Assembly (NCBI GenBank): GCA_902477915.1
Contig: CABSJA010000007.1
Span: forward strand, 1-56,587
Length of the DNA stretch: 56,587 nucleotides
Reading direction: 5' to 3'
Source of the DNA: an uncultured Veillonella sp.
Lineage (GTDB): Bacteria > Bacillota > Negativicutes > Veillonellales > Veillonellaceae
The position numbers and the translations under genes are program-made. The notes below the pieces were generated by a model, which was not told where the DNA came from, made no database searches, and saw only the letters and a list, made by a program, of their open reading frames with translations. The number at the start of each line of letters is the position of its first letter. Within the stretch, counting starts at the first letter, position 1. Positions 7,391-15,693 of this stretch are shown piece by piece.

Positions 7391-7827
7391 TCGATCAAAA
7401 TAGTATTTTCGTAATTGGTGCTAATTATTTAATCGACCAATTTGAAAATAAATATGGCGACTCTAAGATTACTAATGTATCCTTCAAAGCTGCCGATAAA
7501 ACTGCTATCTATGAAGTAGACGGTTTCAATACTAGTGGTGCCCATTCCATGACTCTAGATGTGGCATCTGGTAATGTAACTGAAGGTACTCCTAAAGCAT
7601 ATGATGCATCTATGGAAGCTAGTGCTATTGATGCTGGTACTGTGTTACCTCCACATGTGGCGATCAATGCAGCCTTCGCACAAACTGGCAATGTAGCAAC
7701 TGGTATTAACTCTTGGTCTGTAGCAAACCAAAACGGTAAACCTATTTATACTGTAGAGTTCCATGATGCACAAAATAAACCTGTATCCATCGTATTGGAT
7801 GCAAAAACAGGTATGGCAGTAAAATAA
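7336..7827 (+). pseudogene. 3' part of the frameshifted gene: PepSY domain
   Basis: The frame opens after a TAA at 7321-7323 and has no ATG, GTG or TTG with a ribosome site before the internal ATG at 7549, so it is not an independent gene. It encodes a short linker (NSKSGKSQPSTTSKQ), then a two-part PepSY module (VIGANYLIDQFENKYG through VLPPHVAINAAFAQ to DAKTGMAVK). Conservation with the protein at 5618-6181 shows that this frame was under selection. It is expressed only if the A9 tract is slipped through or varies in length; otherwise it is a fresh pseudogene or a base-call error. Confidence 0.7.
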
Positions 7828-8188
7828 GTTAATCCATATCCTATGCCACTGTAAAGCAAACCCCTTTAATACACGAACACTAAACACACAAAACTATACA
7901 CACACATACTTACACACATACACAATACACTTACACACAATAAACAATTACACACGCAGCCCTCTGGATTGGATAGACAAACATTGACTCTCTCCTATGC
8001 CGTCTGTCGTTCAGAGGGCCCCTTATGCATTGTGGTTCCCTCCCAATCATAAGATTATATACTTGGTATATAATACTCTCTCTCACAATAAGAACGTAAC
8101 TGCTTTACAGTACGCTAGGTATAGGGGAGCAGGAAAGCCCGTAATACATGTAGACCGCTGCATGTACTACGGGCTTTTTTCTGGGTAA
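7828..8188 (+). other. CA-repeat-rich 3' region with hairpins
   Basis: After the PepSY stop there are about 100 nt dominated by CACA and ACAC steps (7868-7956) and poor in G. A hairpin closed by GCCCTCTG (7959-7966) and CAGAGGGC (8012-8019) follows. A TATAAT (8069-8074) could start a short RNA running through a CTGCT/AGCAG hairpin to the terminator at 8134-8180. The small open frame at 7997-8188 reads through these structures and is not credible. A very similar CA-rich stretch follows the PepSY gene at 27699. Confidence 0.5.
8134..8180 (+). terminator. Intrinsic terminator
   Basis: A stem of 17 pairs with one mismatch, from AAAGCCCGT (8134-8142) to ACGGGCTTT (8169-8177), ends in TTTTTT. Confidence 0.9.
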
Positions 8189-8241
8189 TAATATTAATAT
8201 AAATATATACATGTTGTAAGTTTCATAAGTGCTGAAAACAT

Positions 8242-8280
8242 AAAAAAGCGCAGATACGATAATGTATATCTGCGCTTCTT
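8242..8280 (-). terminator. Intrinsic terminator of alr
   Basis: AAGCGCAGATA (8246-8256) pairs with TATCTGCGCTT (8267-8277). Read on the minus strand it ends in six T. Confidence 0.85.
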
Positions 8281-8318
8281 GTATATGAGGCCTTTGCTAT
8301 TAGTAAAATAGTTAGTCT

Positions 8319-9431
8319 TTATATGTATTGTCTAGGTACGCGCTCAGAGAAACCACAGAAGATTTCATATGGAATCGTAGAGGCAAGGGCAGCAATCTCT
8401 AGGGCAGAGATGCTTTCATGACCTTGAGAACCTAAGAGCACAACCTTATCACCAGGCTGTACAGTAATTGTATCAGGCACGGCCACCATGAATTGGTCCA
8501 TACAGATGCGGCCCACTACAGGACAACGTGTACCATGAATAAGGACCGTGCCGCGATTGGATAAGCTGCGAGGATATCCATCTGCATAGCCTACAGGGAT
8601 GGTAGCAATCGTCATAGGTTCAGGTGTTACGTAGGTAGAACCATATCCGATACCTTCGCCGGATTCCAAATGCTGTACATGTACTACTTCGCTATGGAAG
8701 GAGAGAACTGGTTTTAACCCCAATCGATTTGGTACATCAAGGGATGGCATAATGCCGTATTGAATAATGCCAGGACGGGCATCGGTGAATAAGCTGTCTT
8801 TTACGGATAATAAGCCAGCACTATTGGCAAGAGAGAAGCGATAGTCTGCATCAGGTCTAAATGCACGGATTTCATCGACCATTTTATGAAATTTCTGCGC
8901 CTGTCCATGAGCGTGGCTTTGATCCGCCGCATCGGCGTTACTCATATGAGAGAAGAAACCGTCTACCTCGAGATTTTCGTAGGATTCAACGCGTTTGATA
9001 AACTCAACAGCATCTTCAGGCTTGATACCAATACGATGCATGCCTGTATCAACGGCGACTGCAACGCGGATAATCATATCGTGATTTTCTGCTACCTTGT
9101 CGAGTGCTTCTAAATCGGTAGATTCGCATACAGCTGGAATGGAATTTGTGTCTGCTACAAGCTCAAAGGACTGAGGTCTTGTGAGGCCAAGTAGATAAAT
9201 TGGTACCATAATCCCTGCGTTGCGAAGTGGAACTGACTCTTCAGGAATGGCAACGGCTAAGGATTCATAACCTTCCTCAACGGCTATACGGCCCATCATA
9301 ACGCTGCCGTGGCCATAGCCATTGGCCTTGATAACAGCTGTAGATGTGCTCCATTCCGGTAAACTATCTTTAATTTTGCGCAAGTTCTCGCGAACGAGAC
9401 TTGTATTTATGGTCAAATAGGTGGGTCTCAT
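8319..9431 (-). CDS. alr: Alanine racemase
   Basis: This PLP-dependent enzyme interconverts L- and D-alanine for peptidoglycan. The 370 residues are the usual length. The PLP lysine lies in VIKANGYGHG near the N-terminus. The C-terminal domain carries GYADGYPRSLSNRG, CMDQFMV and the GYGSTY segment that provides the second catalytic tyrosine region. I set the start at the ATG at 9431 behind GAGG; a TTG 12 nt earlier overlaps the ribosome site. It is a single-gene unit with its own terminator. Confidence 0.95.
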   Translation of the reverse strand: MRPTYLTINTSLVRENLRKIKDSLPEWSTSTAVIKANGYGHGSVMMGRIAVEEGYESLAVAIPEESVPLRNAGIMVPIYLLGLTRPQSFELVADTNSIPAVCESTDLEALDKVAENHDMIIRVAVAVDTGMHRIGIKPEDAVEFIKRVESYENLEVDGFFSHMSNADAADQSHAHGQAQKFHKMVDEIRAFRPDADYRFSLANSAGLLSVKDSLFTDARPGIIQYGIMPSLDVPNRLGLKPVLSFHSEVVHVQHLESGEGIGYGSTYVTPEPMTIATIPVGYADGYPRSLSNRGTVLIHGTRCPVVGRICMDQFMVAVPDTITVQPGDKVVLLGSQGHESISALEIAALASTIPYEIFCGFSERVPRQYI

Positions 9432-9800
9432 GGTATTCCTCAATTCTATATAACATTAATCTTATTGTATAACTTTTAGGGAATTAAACAATACTTTTGT
9501 GAAAGTTTTATACAGAAATATTGGTATTATTTTGAATTTTATAGCTTTTCTGCATATATTATATACAATAATTGTGAAAGTATACTAATTAATATAGTTA
9601 GCTGTGATATTAATAGTATAAATTTATATAAATAATAGTATAATTTATAGTAGGGTATGATATATGCTTTTTCTAGCTAATAGATTGGTTATGAATGATT
9701 TAGACAAAATTGTAGTCATCTAACATCGTGAACATAGCCAGATTACTTGTAGGTTTGGAATTAATAAATATGTAATATAGCATCTATGTAGGAGGTTCCC
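9432..9800. other. Divergent intergenic region
   Basis: This 369-nt AT-rich stretch lies between alr and the dehydrogenase. A possible alr promoter on the minus strand has -35 TTGTTT (complement of 9486-9491) and -10 TACAAT (complement of 9464-9469) with 16-nt spacing. Two copies of TTGTGAAAG lie at 9497-9505 and 9572-9580. No gene is seen. Confidence 0.45.
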
Positions 9801-10754
9801 ATGAGCGAACGTGTAGTAGTAGTAAACGCAGGTAAAATGAATTATGACCATGCATTAGATTTCTCCATATTATCTAATGATGTACAGGTTTATGACGACA
9901 GTACAAATGAAGAGCTTATTGAGCGTATCCAAGGGGCTCGTGTAGTAGTAACAAAAGAGCTTCCTGTTAATACTGAGTTACTTTCACAATTCCCAGATAC
10001 AGTAAAGCTCATCGTTGAAGCAGGTACAGGCTATAACAATATTGATCTTAATGCAGCAAAGGAACGAGGGATCACTGTGTGCAACATTCCAGCGTATAGC
10101 ACAGAGCGTGTAGCGCATACGGTAATCATGATGATCCTCAATTTTGCATCTACAATGCAACAACAAATCGGTATGCTCGCTAAAGGTGATCGCAGCAACT
10201 TTACAAAATATTTGCAAGTGAGCCACACAGAAGTGAATGGTAAAACATTAGGTGTTGTTGGTGCTGGCCACATTGGTATGGAAGTGATCAAAGTAGCTAA
10301 AGCACTTGGTATGAATATCTTAATCCATACGCGTACACCAAAGGCTGATGGCGACGGCATTCGTTATGTAAGCCTTGATGAATTACTAGAAAATAGTGAT
10401 TATATTACATTGCATTGCCCGTTGAATGACCAAACTAAGTACATGATTAATAAAGAAACCATCGCTAAGATGAAGCCAAATGCTGTTATCGTCAATACAG
10501 GTCGTGGTCCTCTTATTAATGAAGCCGACCTTTGTGAAGCATTAGCGGCTAAACGTATTGCAGGTGCTGGCCTCGATGTACAAGAGGTAGAACCTCCAGC
10601 AGAGGATAGCCCTCTATATACATTAGATAATGTTATCATCACACCTCATATGGGTTGGAAAGGTCTAGAAACACGTCAACGTTTGGTAGGCATCATTCGT
10701 GACAATGTACAAGCCTTCTTTAAAGGTGAACCTATTAACGTAGTGTCTAAATAA
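9801..10754 (+). CDS. D-2-hydroxyacid dehydrogenase, probably glycerate dehydrogenase/hydroxypyruvate reductase
   Basis: The 317-residue NAD(P)-dependent oxidoreductase has a Rossmann motif VVGAGHIG (about residues 150-157). The catalytic triad of the D-isomer-specific family is present: Arg in NTGRGPLINE, Glu in DVQEVEPP and His in ITPHMGW. The segment PHMGWKGLETRQRL resembles the PHIAWAxxEARQRL of hydroxypyruvate reductases more than SerA or D-lactate dehydrogenases. There is no ACT domain, which argues against a classical SerA. The start has AGGAGG nine bases upstream. It is a single gene ending at a GC-rich terminator. The exact substrate cannot be fixed from sequence. Confidence 0.85.
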   Translation: MSERVVVVNAGKMNYDHALDFSILSNDVQVYDDSTNEELIERIQGARVVVTKELPVNTELLSQFPDTVKLIVEAGTGYNNIDLNAAKERGITVCNIPAYSTERVAHTVIMMILNFASTMQQQIGMLAKGDRSNFTKYLQVSHTEVNGKTLGVVGAGHIGMEVIKVAKALGMNILIHTRTPKADGDGIRYVSLDELLENSDYITLHCPLNDQTKYMINKETIAKMKPNAVIVNTGRGPLINEADLCEALAAKRIAGAGLDVQEVEPPAEDSPLYTLDNVIITPHMGWKGLETRQRLVGIIRDNVQAFFKGEPINVVSK

Positions 10755-10851
10755 AATAGATATTAGAATAAATAGAATATCAGATTGAACACTGCACTGA
10801 TAGTAGTGAAAATAGTGTACCAATTATAGATATTTAAATAGTCTATAAATA

Positions 10852-10895
10852 CAATAAGAGCCGTCCCCGGTTGTGTGGGGGCGGCTCTATTGTTT
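10852..10895. terminator. Strong GC-rich terminator, probably bidirectional
   Basis: AGAGCCGTCCCC (10857-10868) pairs with GGGGGCGGCTCT (10877-10888, one G-U), flanked by a T-rich tail on the plus side. It could also stop the convergent pflA transcript. Confidence 0.75.
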
Positions 10896-10968
10896 AGGGC
10901 TATCATAGATCAAGTTTTTAATATATATGTGTATATATATCAAGGGAGGTAGTTATCCTCAAACTTGA

Positions 10969-11745
10969 TTATGATTGATGTTGTGTTTTGATGGGACTCC
11001 ACCAATGGCGTCGATAGGCCTTGATGCCTTCCACCACGGTTCTTGTCGCTTTAGCCGCTATATCTTTTGATGCGGCTGGTATGCCCTCGAGGCGATAGGT
11101 GAGACCTAACTCCTTATATTTAGCAGTACCCATAACGTGATATGGTAAGCAATCAACGGCTTGTAAGTTTTTCAGAGATCCTAGGAAAAAGCCTAGACGA
11201 TAGTGATGATCTGCATTATCTGTAATCGTAGGAACTACAACGTGACGAACCCAAATGGGAACTTCTACGTCTGCTGTCATTCGTGCAAAGCCGAGAATAG
11301 GCTCTAACGATTTGCCAGTTAACCACAGATGTTTATCAGGATCGATTTCTTTAAGGTCTAGGATGACGAGACTAGTGACACTGAGTAGCTTACGGTAGGC
11401 CACCTCTTGGTGGGGATCAAAACAAATTCCACTTGTATCTAAACAGGTATGGACGTTTCTTTCACGGAAATATGTGAAAAGCTCAGTAACAAAGTCGATT
11501 TGCATTAGAGCTTCCCCACCTGTGACGGTGATACCACCATTAGTATAAAATTGGCGGTTACGTTCGTACTGGTCCCACAACTCCTCAACAGTCATAAATT
11601 TAACATCATCGCTACTTTCATTCCATGTGTCGGGATTGTGGCAATAAGCACAACGCATGGGGCATCCTTGGAGAAAAACCACCATGCGCATGCCTGGACC
11701 ATCAACCGTACCCATCGTTTCAACCGAATGAATACGTCCTGTCAT
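10969..11745 (-). CDS. pflA: Pyruvate formate-lyase activating enzyme
   Basis: This radical SAM enzyme installs the glycyl radical on pyruvate formate-lyase. The [4Fe-4S]/SAM motif CAYCHNPDTW (CxxxCxxC, Cys at about 29, 33 and 36) follows GTVDGPGMRMVVFLQGCPMR, a typical activase N-terminus. Later features include TVTGGEALMQ and LDLKEIDPDKH. The 258-residue length is normal. It starts 12 nt after the glycyl-radical subunit gene with a GAGG site, so the three pfl genes form one operon with the activase last. Confidence 0.95.
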   Translation of the reverse strand: MTGRIHSVETMGTVDGPGMRMVVFLQGCPMRCAYCHNPDTWNESSDDVKFMTVEELWDQYERNRQFYTNGGITVTGGEALMQIDFVTELFTYFRERNVHTCLDTSGICFDPHQEVAYRKLLSVTSLVILDLKEIDPDKHLWLTGKSLEPILGFARMTADVEVPIWVRHVVVPTITDNADHHYRLGFFLGSLKNLQAVDCLPYHVMGTAKYKELGLTYRLEGIPAASKDIAAKATRTVVEGIKAYRRHWWSPIKTQHQS

Positions 11746-11757
11746 AGTAAACCTCGA

Positions 11758-11997
11758 TTAGATTTGTTGATGGAATGTACGGGAAATAACTTCGTCCTGT
11801 TGTTGTTTTGTCAATTTGTTGAAGTGTACTGCGTAACCAGATACACGAACAGTCAATTGAGGGTACAACTCAGGATGTTTTTGAGCGTCTAACAATGTTT
11901 CACGAGTGAACACGTTAACGTTCAAATGATGACCGCCTTTTTGGGAGTAGCCATCCAATAACTCTACCAAGTTATCAACTTGTTGTTGGTTGCTCAT
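11758..11997 (-). CDS. Stand-alone glycyl-radical subunit of pyruvate formate-lyase
   Basis: The 79 residues equal the C-terminal tail of a normal PFL: LLDGYSQKGGHHLNVNVF, then YPQLTVRVSGYAVHFN, then VISRTFHQ at the end. Gly54 in RVSGYAV is the radical-bearing glycine. It has its own AGGAGG site and ATG, 75 nt after the stop of the large PFL gene. It resembles GrcA (YfiD) of E. coli, which repairs oxygen-damaged PFL. Here, however, the adjacent large subunit lacks this domain, so this protein is probably an obligate partner rather than a spare part. Confidence 0.9.
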   Translation of the reverse strand: MSNQQQVDNLVELLDGYSQKGGHHLNVNVFTRETLLDAQKHPELYPQLTVRVSGYAVHFNKLTKQQQDEVISRTFHQQI

Positions 11998-12072
11998 GGG
12001 TATTGCCTCCTTTCAACCAAGACTAACACTCGTATCGGTGCCGGTGAAAGCACACAGATACTATGGAAGACG

Positions 12073-14190
12073 TTATTTATCTTCCTTTATAGTAACATTC
12101 GGTTCACTACATGCGAAGTTTGTATTGGAGTTAGGCAATTGAGATGGATCTAACTCAATATCAAAATCGCTGACGGACACAAATGTTTCACCAGATTTAC
12201 CTAATGCGTCAGGAATGATAGAGAAGGTATTGGAAATACCATCGGAGCTATCACGCCATGGCATTTTTGCTACGGATGCCAACGAAGAAACAGCACCGTG
12301 AGTGTCACGACCATGCATTGGGTTAGCACCAGGAGCAAAAGCTTCACCAGCTTTACGACCATCTGGAGTGGAACCTGTTGCTGTACCATATACTACGTTG
12401 GAAGTAATTGTTAACAAGCTCATAGTAGGAACGGATTGACGGTATGTAGGATGTTTACGAATTTTATTCATAAATGTGGAAACAACTTTTGCTGCCAAGC
12501 TATCTACACGATCGTCATCGTTACCATATTTAGGGAAGTCACCTTCGATTTCGAAATCAACAGCGATGCCGTTTTCGTCACGAATAGGTTTTACCTTAGC
12601 ATATTTAATAGCGGACAAGGAGTCAGCTACTACGGATAAACCAGCAATACCAGTTGCAAACCAACGAGTTACCTTGCGGTCGTGCAATGCCATTTCTAGT
12701 TTTTCATAAGCATATTTGTCGTGCATGTAGTGAATGATGTTCAATGCGTTTACATATACGCCTGCCAACCATTCCATCATGTCGTCGAATTTTTCCCATA
12801 CTTCGTCGAATTCTAAGTATTCAGAAGTAATAGGGCGGTATTTAGGACCAATTTGTTTTTTCAATTTTTCATCAACGCCGCCATTAATCGCGTAAAGCAA
12901 GCATTTAGCCAAGTTGGAACGAGCGCCGAAGAATTGCATTTCTTTACCAATACGCATTGGAGATACGCAACATGCGATAGCGTAGTCATCACCAGAGTTA
13001 GGACGCATTAAGTCGTCGTTTTCGTATTGGATGGAAGATGTTTCGATGGATAATTTCGCACAGAAGCGGCGGAAGCCGATAGGCATGCGAGGGGACCACA
13101 ATACAGTGAGGTTTGGTTCTGGAGCAGGACCAAGGTTAGTCAATGTATGTAGGTAACGGAAGGACATTTTGGAAACCAATGTACGGCCGTCAGTACCCAT
13201 ACCACCGATGGATTCTGTAGTCCAAACAGGATCGCCTGTGAACAAGTTATTGTATTCGTGGATACGTGCGAAGCGAACCATACGTAATTTCATGATGAAA
13301 TGATCTACGAATTCTTGAATTTGTTCTTCTGTATATGTACCATTGCGAAGGTCACGTTCTGCGTAGATGTCGAGGAATGTAGAGTTACGGCCGATGGACA
13401 TAGCAGCACCATTTTGCTCTTTAATAGCGCCAAGGTAGCCGAAGTAAATCCATTGCATAGCTTCTTTAACATCTTTAGCTGGTCCAGAAATATCGTAACC
13501 ATAAGACGCAGCCATTTCTTTCAATTCCTTCAAGGAACGAATTTGTTCTTGGATTTCTTCGCGATCGCGAATTACATCTTCAAGCATATCGCCCATTGTG
13601 ATGCTAAATTGTTCTTTTTTGTCTTCGATAAGGTAATCAACACCATACAACGCGATACGGCGATAGTCACCGATGATACGGCCACGGCTGTAAGCATCAG
13701 GCAAACCAGTTACGATGTGAGCTGTACGAGCGGCACGCATTTCTGGTGTGTACACATCAAATACACCATCGTTATGAGTTTTACGATGTTTTCTGAAGAA
13801 GTCTTCTGTTCGGGGCTCCATTTTGAAGCCGTATTCTTCAATAGCGGATTTCGCTGTGCGCAAGCCACCATAAGGGAACATAGCGCGTTTTAAAGGTTTG
13901 TCAGTTTGTAAACCAACGATTGTTTCAAGGTCTTTGTCGATATATCCTGGCGCATGGGCAGTAATGTGTGTGGCCACGGAAGTATCAGCATCGATCATGC
14001 CGCCTTTTTCACGTTCTTCCTCATAAAGCTTCATTACTTGATCCCATAATTTTGTCGTTCTTTCTGTAGGACCAGCAAGGAAGGAATCGTCCCCTTCATA
14101 GGGGATATAGTTTCTTTGAATAAAGTCGCGTACGTCAACGGCTTTATCCCACACACCTGTGTTAAAATCTTTCCATGCAGTATGTTGCAT
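12073..14190 (-). CDS. pflB: Formate C-acetyltransferase large subunit, lacking the glycyl-radical domain
   Basis: Pyruvate formate-lyase converts pyruvate and CoA to acetyl-CoA and formate. The catalytic Cys-Cys pair is in AIACCVSPM (residues 407-408). The start is the ATG behind GGAGGTG; the open frame extends a further 72 nt without a ribosome site. The protein is 705 residues against about 760 for complete PFLs. It follows the family through NPMHGRDTHGAVSS and GISNTFSIIPDALGKSG, then ends in a family-atypical tail (VSVSDFDIELDPSQLPN and beyond) instead of the RVSGYAV domain, which is encoded separately just downstream. The active enzyme should therefore be a complex of both. Confidence 0.93.
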   Translation of the reverse strand: MQHTAWKDFNTGVWDKAVDVRDFIQRNYIPYEGDDSFLAGPTERTTKLWDQVMKLYEEEREKGGMIDADTSVATHITAHAPGYIDKDLETIVGLQTDKPLKRAMFPYGGLRTAKSAIEEYGFKMEPRTEDFFRKHRKTHNDGVFDVYTPEMRAARTAHIVTGLPDAYSRGRIIGDYRRIALYGVDYLIEDKKEQFSITMGDMLEDVIRDREEIQEQIRSLKELKEMAASYGYDISGPAKDVKEAMQWIYFGYLGAIKEQNGAAMSIGRNSTFLDIYAERDLRNGTYTEEQIQEFVDHFIMKLRMVRFARIHEYNNLFTGDPVWTTESIGGMGTDGRTLVSKMSFRYLHTLTNLGPAPEPNLTVLWSPRMPIGFRRFCAKLSIETSSIQYENDDLMRPNSGDDYAIACCVSPMRIGKEMQFFGARSNLAKCLLYAINGGVDEKLKKQIGPKYRPITSEYLEFDEVWEKFDDMMEWLAGVYVNALNIIHYMHDKYAYEKLEMALHDRKVTRWFATGIAGLSVVADSLSAIKYAKVKPIRDENGIAVDFEIEGDFPKYGNDDDRVDSLAAKVVSTFMNKIRKHPTYRQSVPTMSLLTITSNVVYGTATGSTPDGRKAGEAFAPGANPMHGRDTHGAVSSLASVAKMPWRDSSDGISNTFSIIPDALGKSGETFVSVSDFDIELDPSQLPNSNTNFACSEPNVTIKEDK

Positions 14191-14235
14191 TTTGCACCTC
14201 CATAAAAGGATATAACTATAGATTTCTATGCCTAT

Positions 14236-14264
14236 AGTGTACAATGTTTGTCTCGATTTCACAA
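14236..14264 (-). promoter_or_regulatory. pfl promoter
   Basis: On the minus strand, -35 TTGTGA (complement of 14259-14264) and -10 TACACT (complement of 14236-14241) have an exact 17-nt spacer. The -35 overlaps a TTTGTGAAAT element, a possible regulator half-site. Confidence 0.5.
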
Positions 14265-14566
14265 ATTTTAAATGATATATATTTTCAATACATGCTATGC
14301 AATTTTCGTAAGAATAGTTCTTATTTAAAATCCTACAATAATGGGTTCATCATTTAAAATCCAGTAATTATAACGTTTGAATTGAAAAATATGGGGATGT
14401 ACACCTGGATTTTTGATTTTTATATTATCTTTAAATAATGAAAATTTATATCAATAAATAGAAAGTATTAGATATAGTGTGATGTACATTCTTGGAATCC
14501 TAGGGCCTTATTATGGTAATATTTAGATAGTATTAATTTAGGAACTATGTAGAAAGGTGGATGCTA
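14265..14566. other. Intergenic region between pfl operon and exporter
   Basis: About 300 nt of AT-rich sequence between divergent genes. Apart from the pfl promoter at its left edge and the ribosome site AAAGGTGG (14553-14560), I see no hairpin with a T run and no small gene. Confidence 0.4.
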
Positions 14567-15433
14567 ATGACAAATCGAATGAAAGCTATTTTGGGTGCAT
14601 CTGCCACGATTGCCGTATGGGCTACGGCGTTTCCTTTTGGTAAGTTAGCTTTGCAATCAGTAGATGCATTGACCCTCTCTGTAGCAAGAGTTGTAGGTGG
14701 GGCTATACTCATGCTAATTATTGGTGTATTTAAAGGATTACACATCCCTACATCTTGGCGTGAGTGGGGCATATATATTTTGTTGGGGGCTACAGGGAAC
14801 TTCCTTTATCAAGTTGTTTTTAATGAAGGACTTCGCACAATCCCAGCAGCTACGTCAAGTATTATTATGGCTTTAACGCCCATGACGACAGCACTTTTAG
14901 CGTTAGTGGTGTATAAAGATAGAATACGTCCCGTCGGATGGATCTTCACTATCACTGCATTTATAGGTGTAGCTATTATTATTCTTTGGAATTCTACTCT
15001 TACAATTCCTATGGGTGCCATATGGACGTTGTTGGGTATGATACTGTTTGCGATTTATAACATCCTCAATCGTGGCCTTAGCCTGAAAGGGTATAACTCC
15101 ATCACTATTGCTATGTGGTCCATGTTTACCGGTGCTATTATGGCATTGCCATTTGCAGATCATGCTATTGATATGATTGTAGCCGCACCTATTAGTGCAA
15201 AGCTTGCTATGCTGTATTTAGCATTCTTTTCCAGTGCACTTGGATTTGTATTCTGGAGCTATGCCTTTGAATATGCCGAAAAGGTGTCTGATGTAACTAA
15301 CTTTATGTATATCTCGCCAATTGTGGCAGCTATAGTAGCAGCCTTTTTATTGGGAGAAATACCAAACATGGGACTCTATATTGGGGCACCTGTTATTTTA
15401 GGCTCCTTATATCTCTTTAATCGATATAGATAA
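14567..15433 (+). CDS. EamA/DMT-family transporter
   Basis: The 288-residue protein has ten predicted hydrophobic spans arranged as two EamA repeats (residues about 8-140 and 150-285). The first holds FPFGKLALQSVDALTLSVARV, typical of EamA; the second holds WSYAFEYAEKVSDVTNFMYISP. Members export amino acids, metabolites or nucleotide-sugar-like compounds. The ATG at 14567 is chosen over 14561 because the latter directly abuts the AAAGGTGG site. The substrate is unknown; it stands alone upstream of the metNIQ promoter. Confidence 0.85.
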   Translation: MTNRMKAILGASATIAVWATAFPFGKLALQSVDALTLSVARVVGGAILMLIIGVFKGLHIPTSWREWGIYILLGATGNFLYQVVFNEGLRTIPAATSSIIMALTPMTTALLALVVYKDRIRPVGWIFTITAFIGVAIIILWNSTLTIPMGAIWTLLGMILFAIYNILNRGLSLKGYNSITIAMWSMFTGAIMALPFADHAIDMIVAAPISAKLAMLYLAFFSSALGFVFWSYAFEYAEKVSDVTNFMYISPIVAAIVAAFLLGEIPNMGLYIGAPVILGSLYLFNRYR

Positions 15434-15540
15434 GTTAATTTTGTTAGAGTCTGAATCATCTAGATTTGATGTAAAAGATATAAAGATATAAAAATAGAAA
15501 AATAGGGATGTAAACCCTTATAATATAAGCGTTATATAAA

Positions 15541-15579
15541 AGAGAACCTTAATCCATTGATGGTTAAGGTTCTTTTTTG
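15541..15579 (+). terminator. Intrinsic terminator
   Basis: AGAACCTTAA (15543-15552) pairs with TTAAGGTTCT (15564-15573), followed by T6, immediately before the metNIQ promoter. Confidence 0.85.
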
Positions 15580-15580
15580 T

Positions 15581-15609
15581 TTGACAGTCCTTATAAATTG
15601 TAGTAATCT
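15581..15609 (+). promoter_or_regulatory. Consensus sigma-A-type promoter of metNIQ
   Basis: TTGACA (15581-15586), a 17-nt spacer and TAATCT (15604-15609). The leader contains a hairpin TAAAACATA/TATGTTTTA (about 15620-15648) that could affect expression. No S-box riboswitch is visible. Confidence 0.75.
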
Positions 15610-15693
15610 AAGTACATAATTAAAACATACCTTGAAGATATGTTTTAGGAGAAATATTAATTCCTATCAATATAAAGGGAAAGAGGCGGTACA

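Noticed and set aside
7868..7956. CRISPR or tandem array in CA-rich tract
   Set aside because: The CACA steps are irregular without repeat-spacer periodicity.
7997..8188. 63-residue plus-strand frame
   Set aside because: It spans a hairpin and the terminator stem and has no ribosome site.
13300..13893. 197-residue plus-strand frame
   Set aside because: It lies wholly antisense to pflB, whose motifs are intact; residue composition is Phe/Cys-rich as expected for a shadow.
14243..14266. Rex operator before pfl
   Set aside because: TTGTGAAATCGAGACAA has one good arm, but the second arm is shifted and mismatched; the arm is better explained as a -35 box.
15610..15693. SAM riboswitch before metNIQ
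   Set aside because: The leader is about 80 nt with a single hairpin; S-box leaders are longer with conserved core sequences not seen here. No such core precedes 22267, 24657 or 25892 either.
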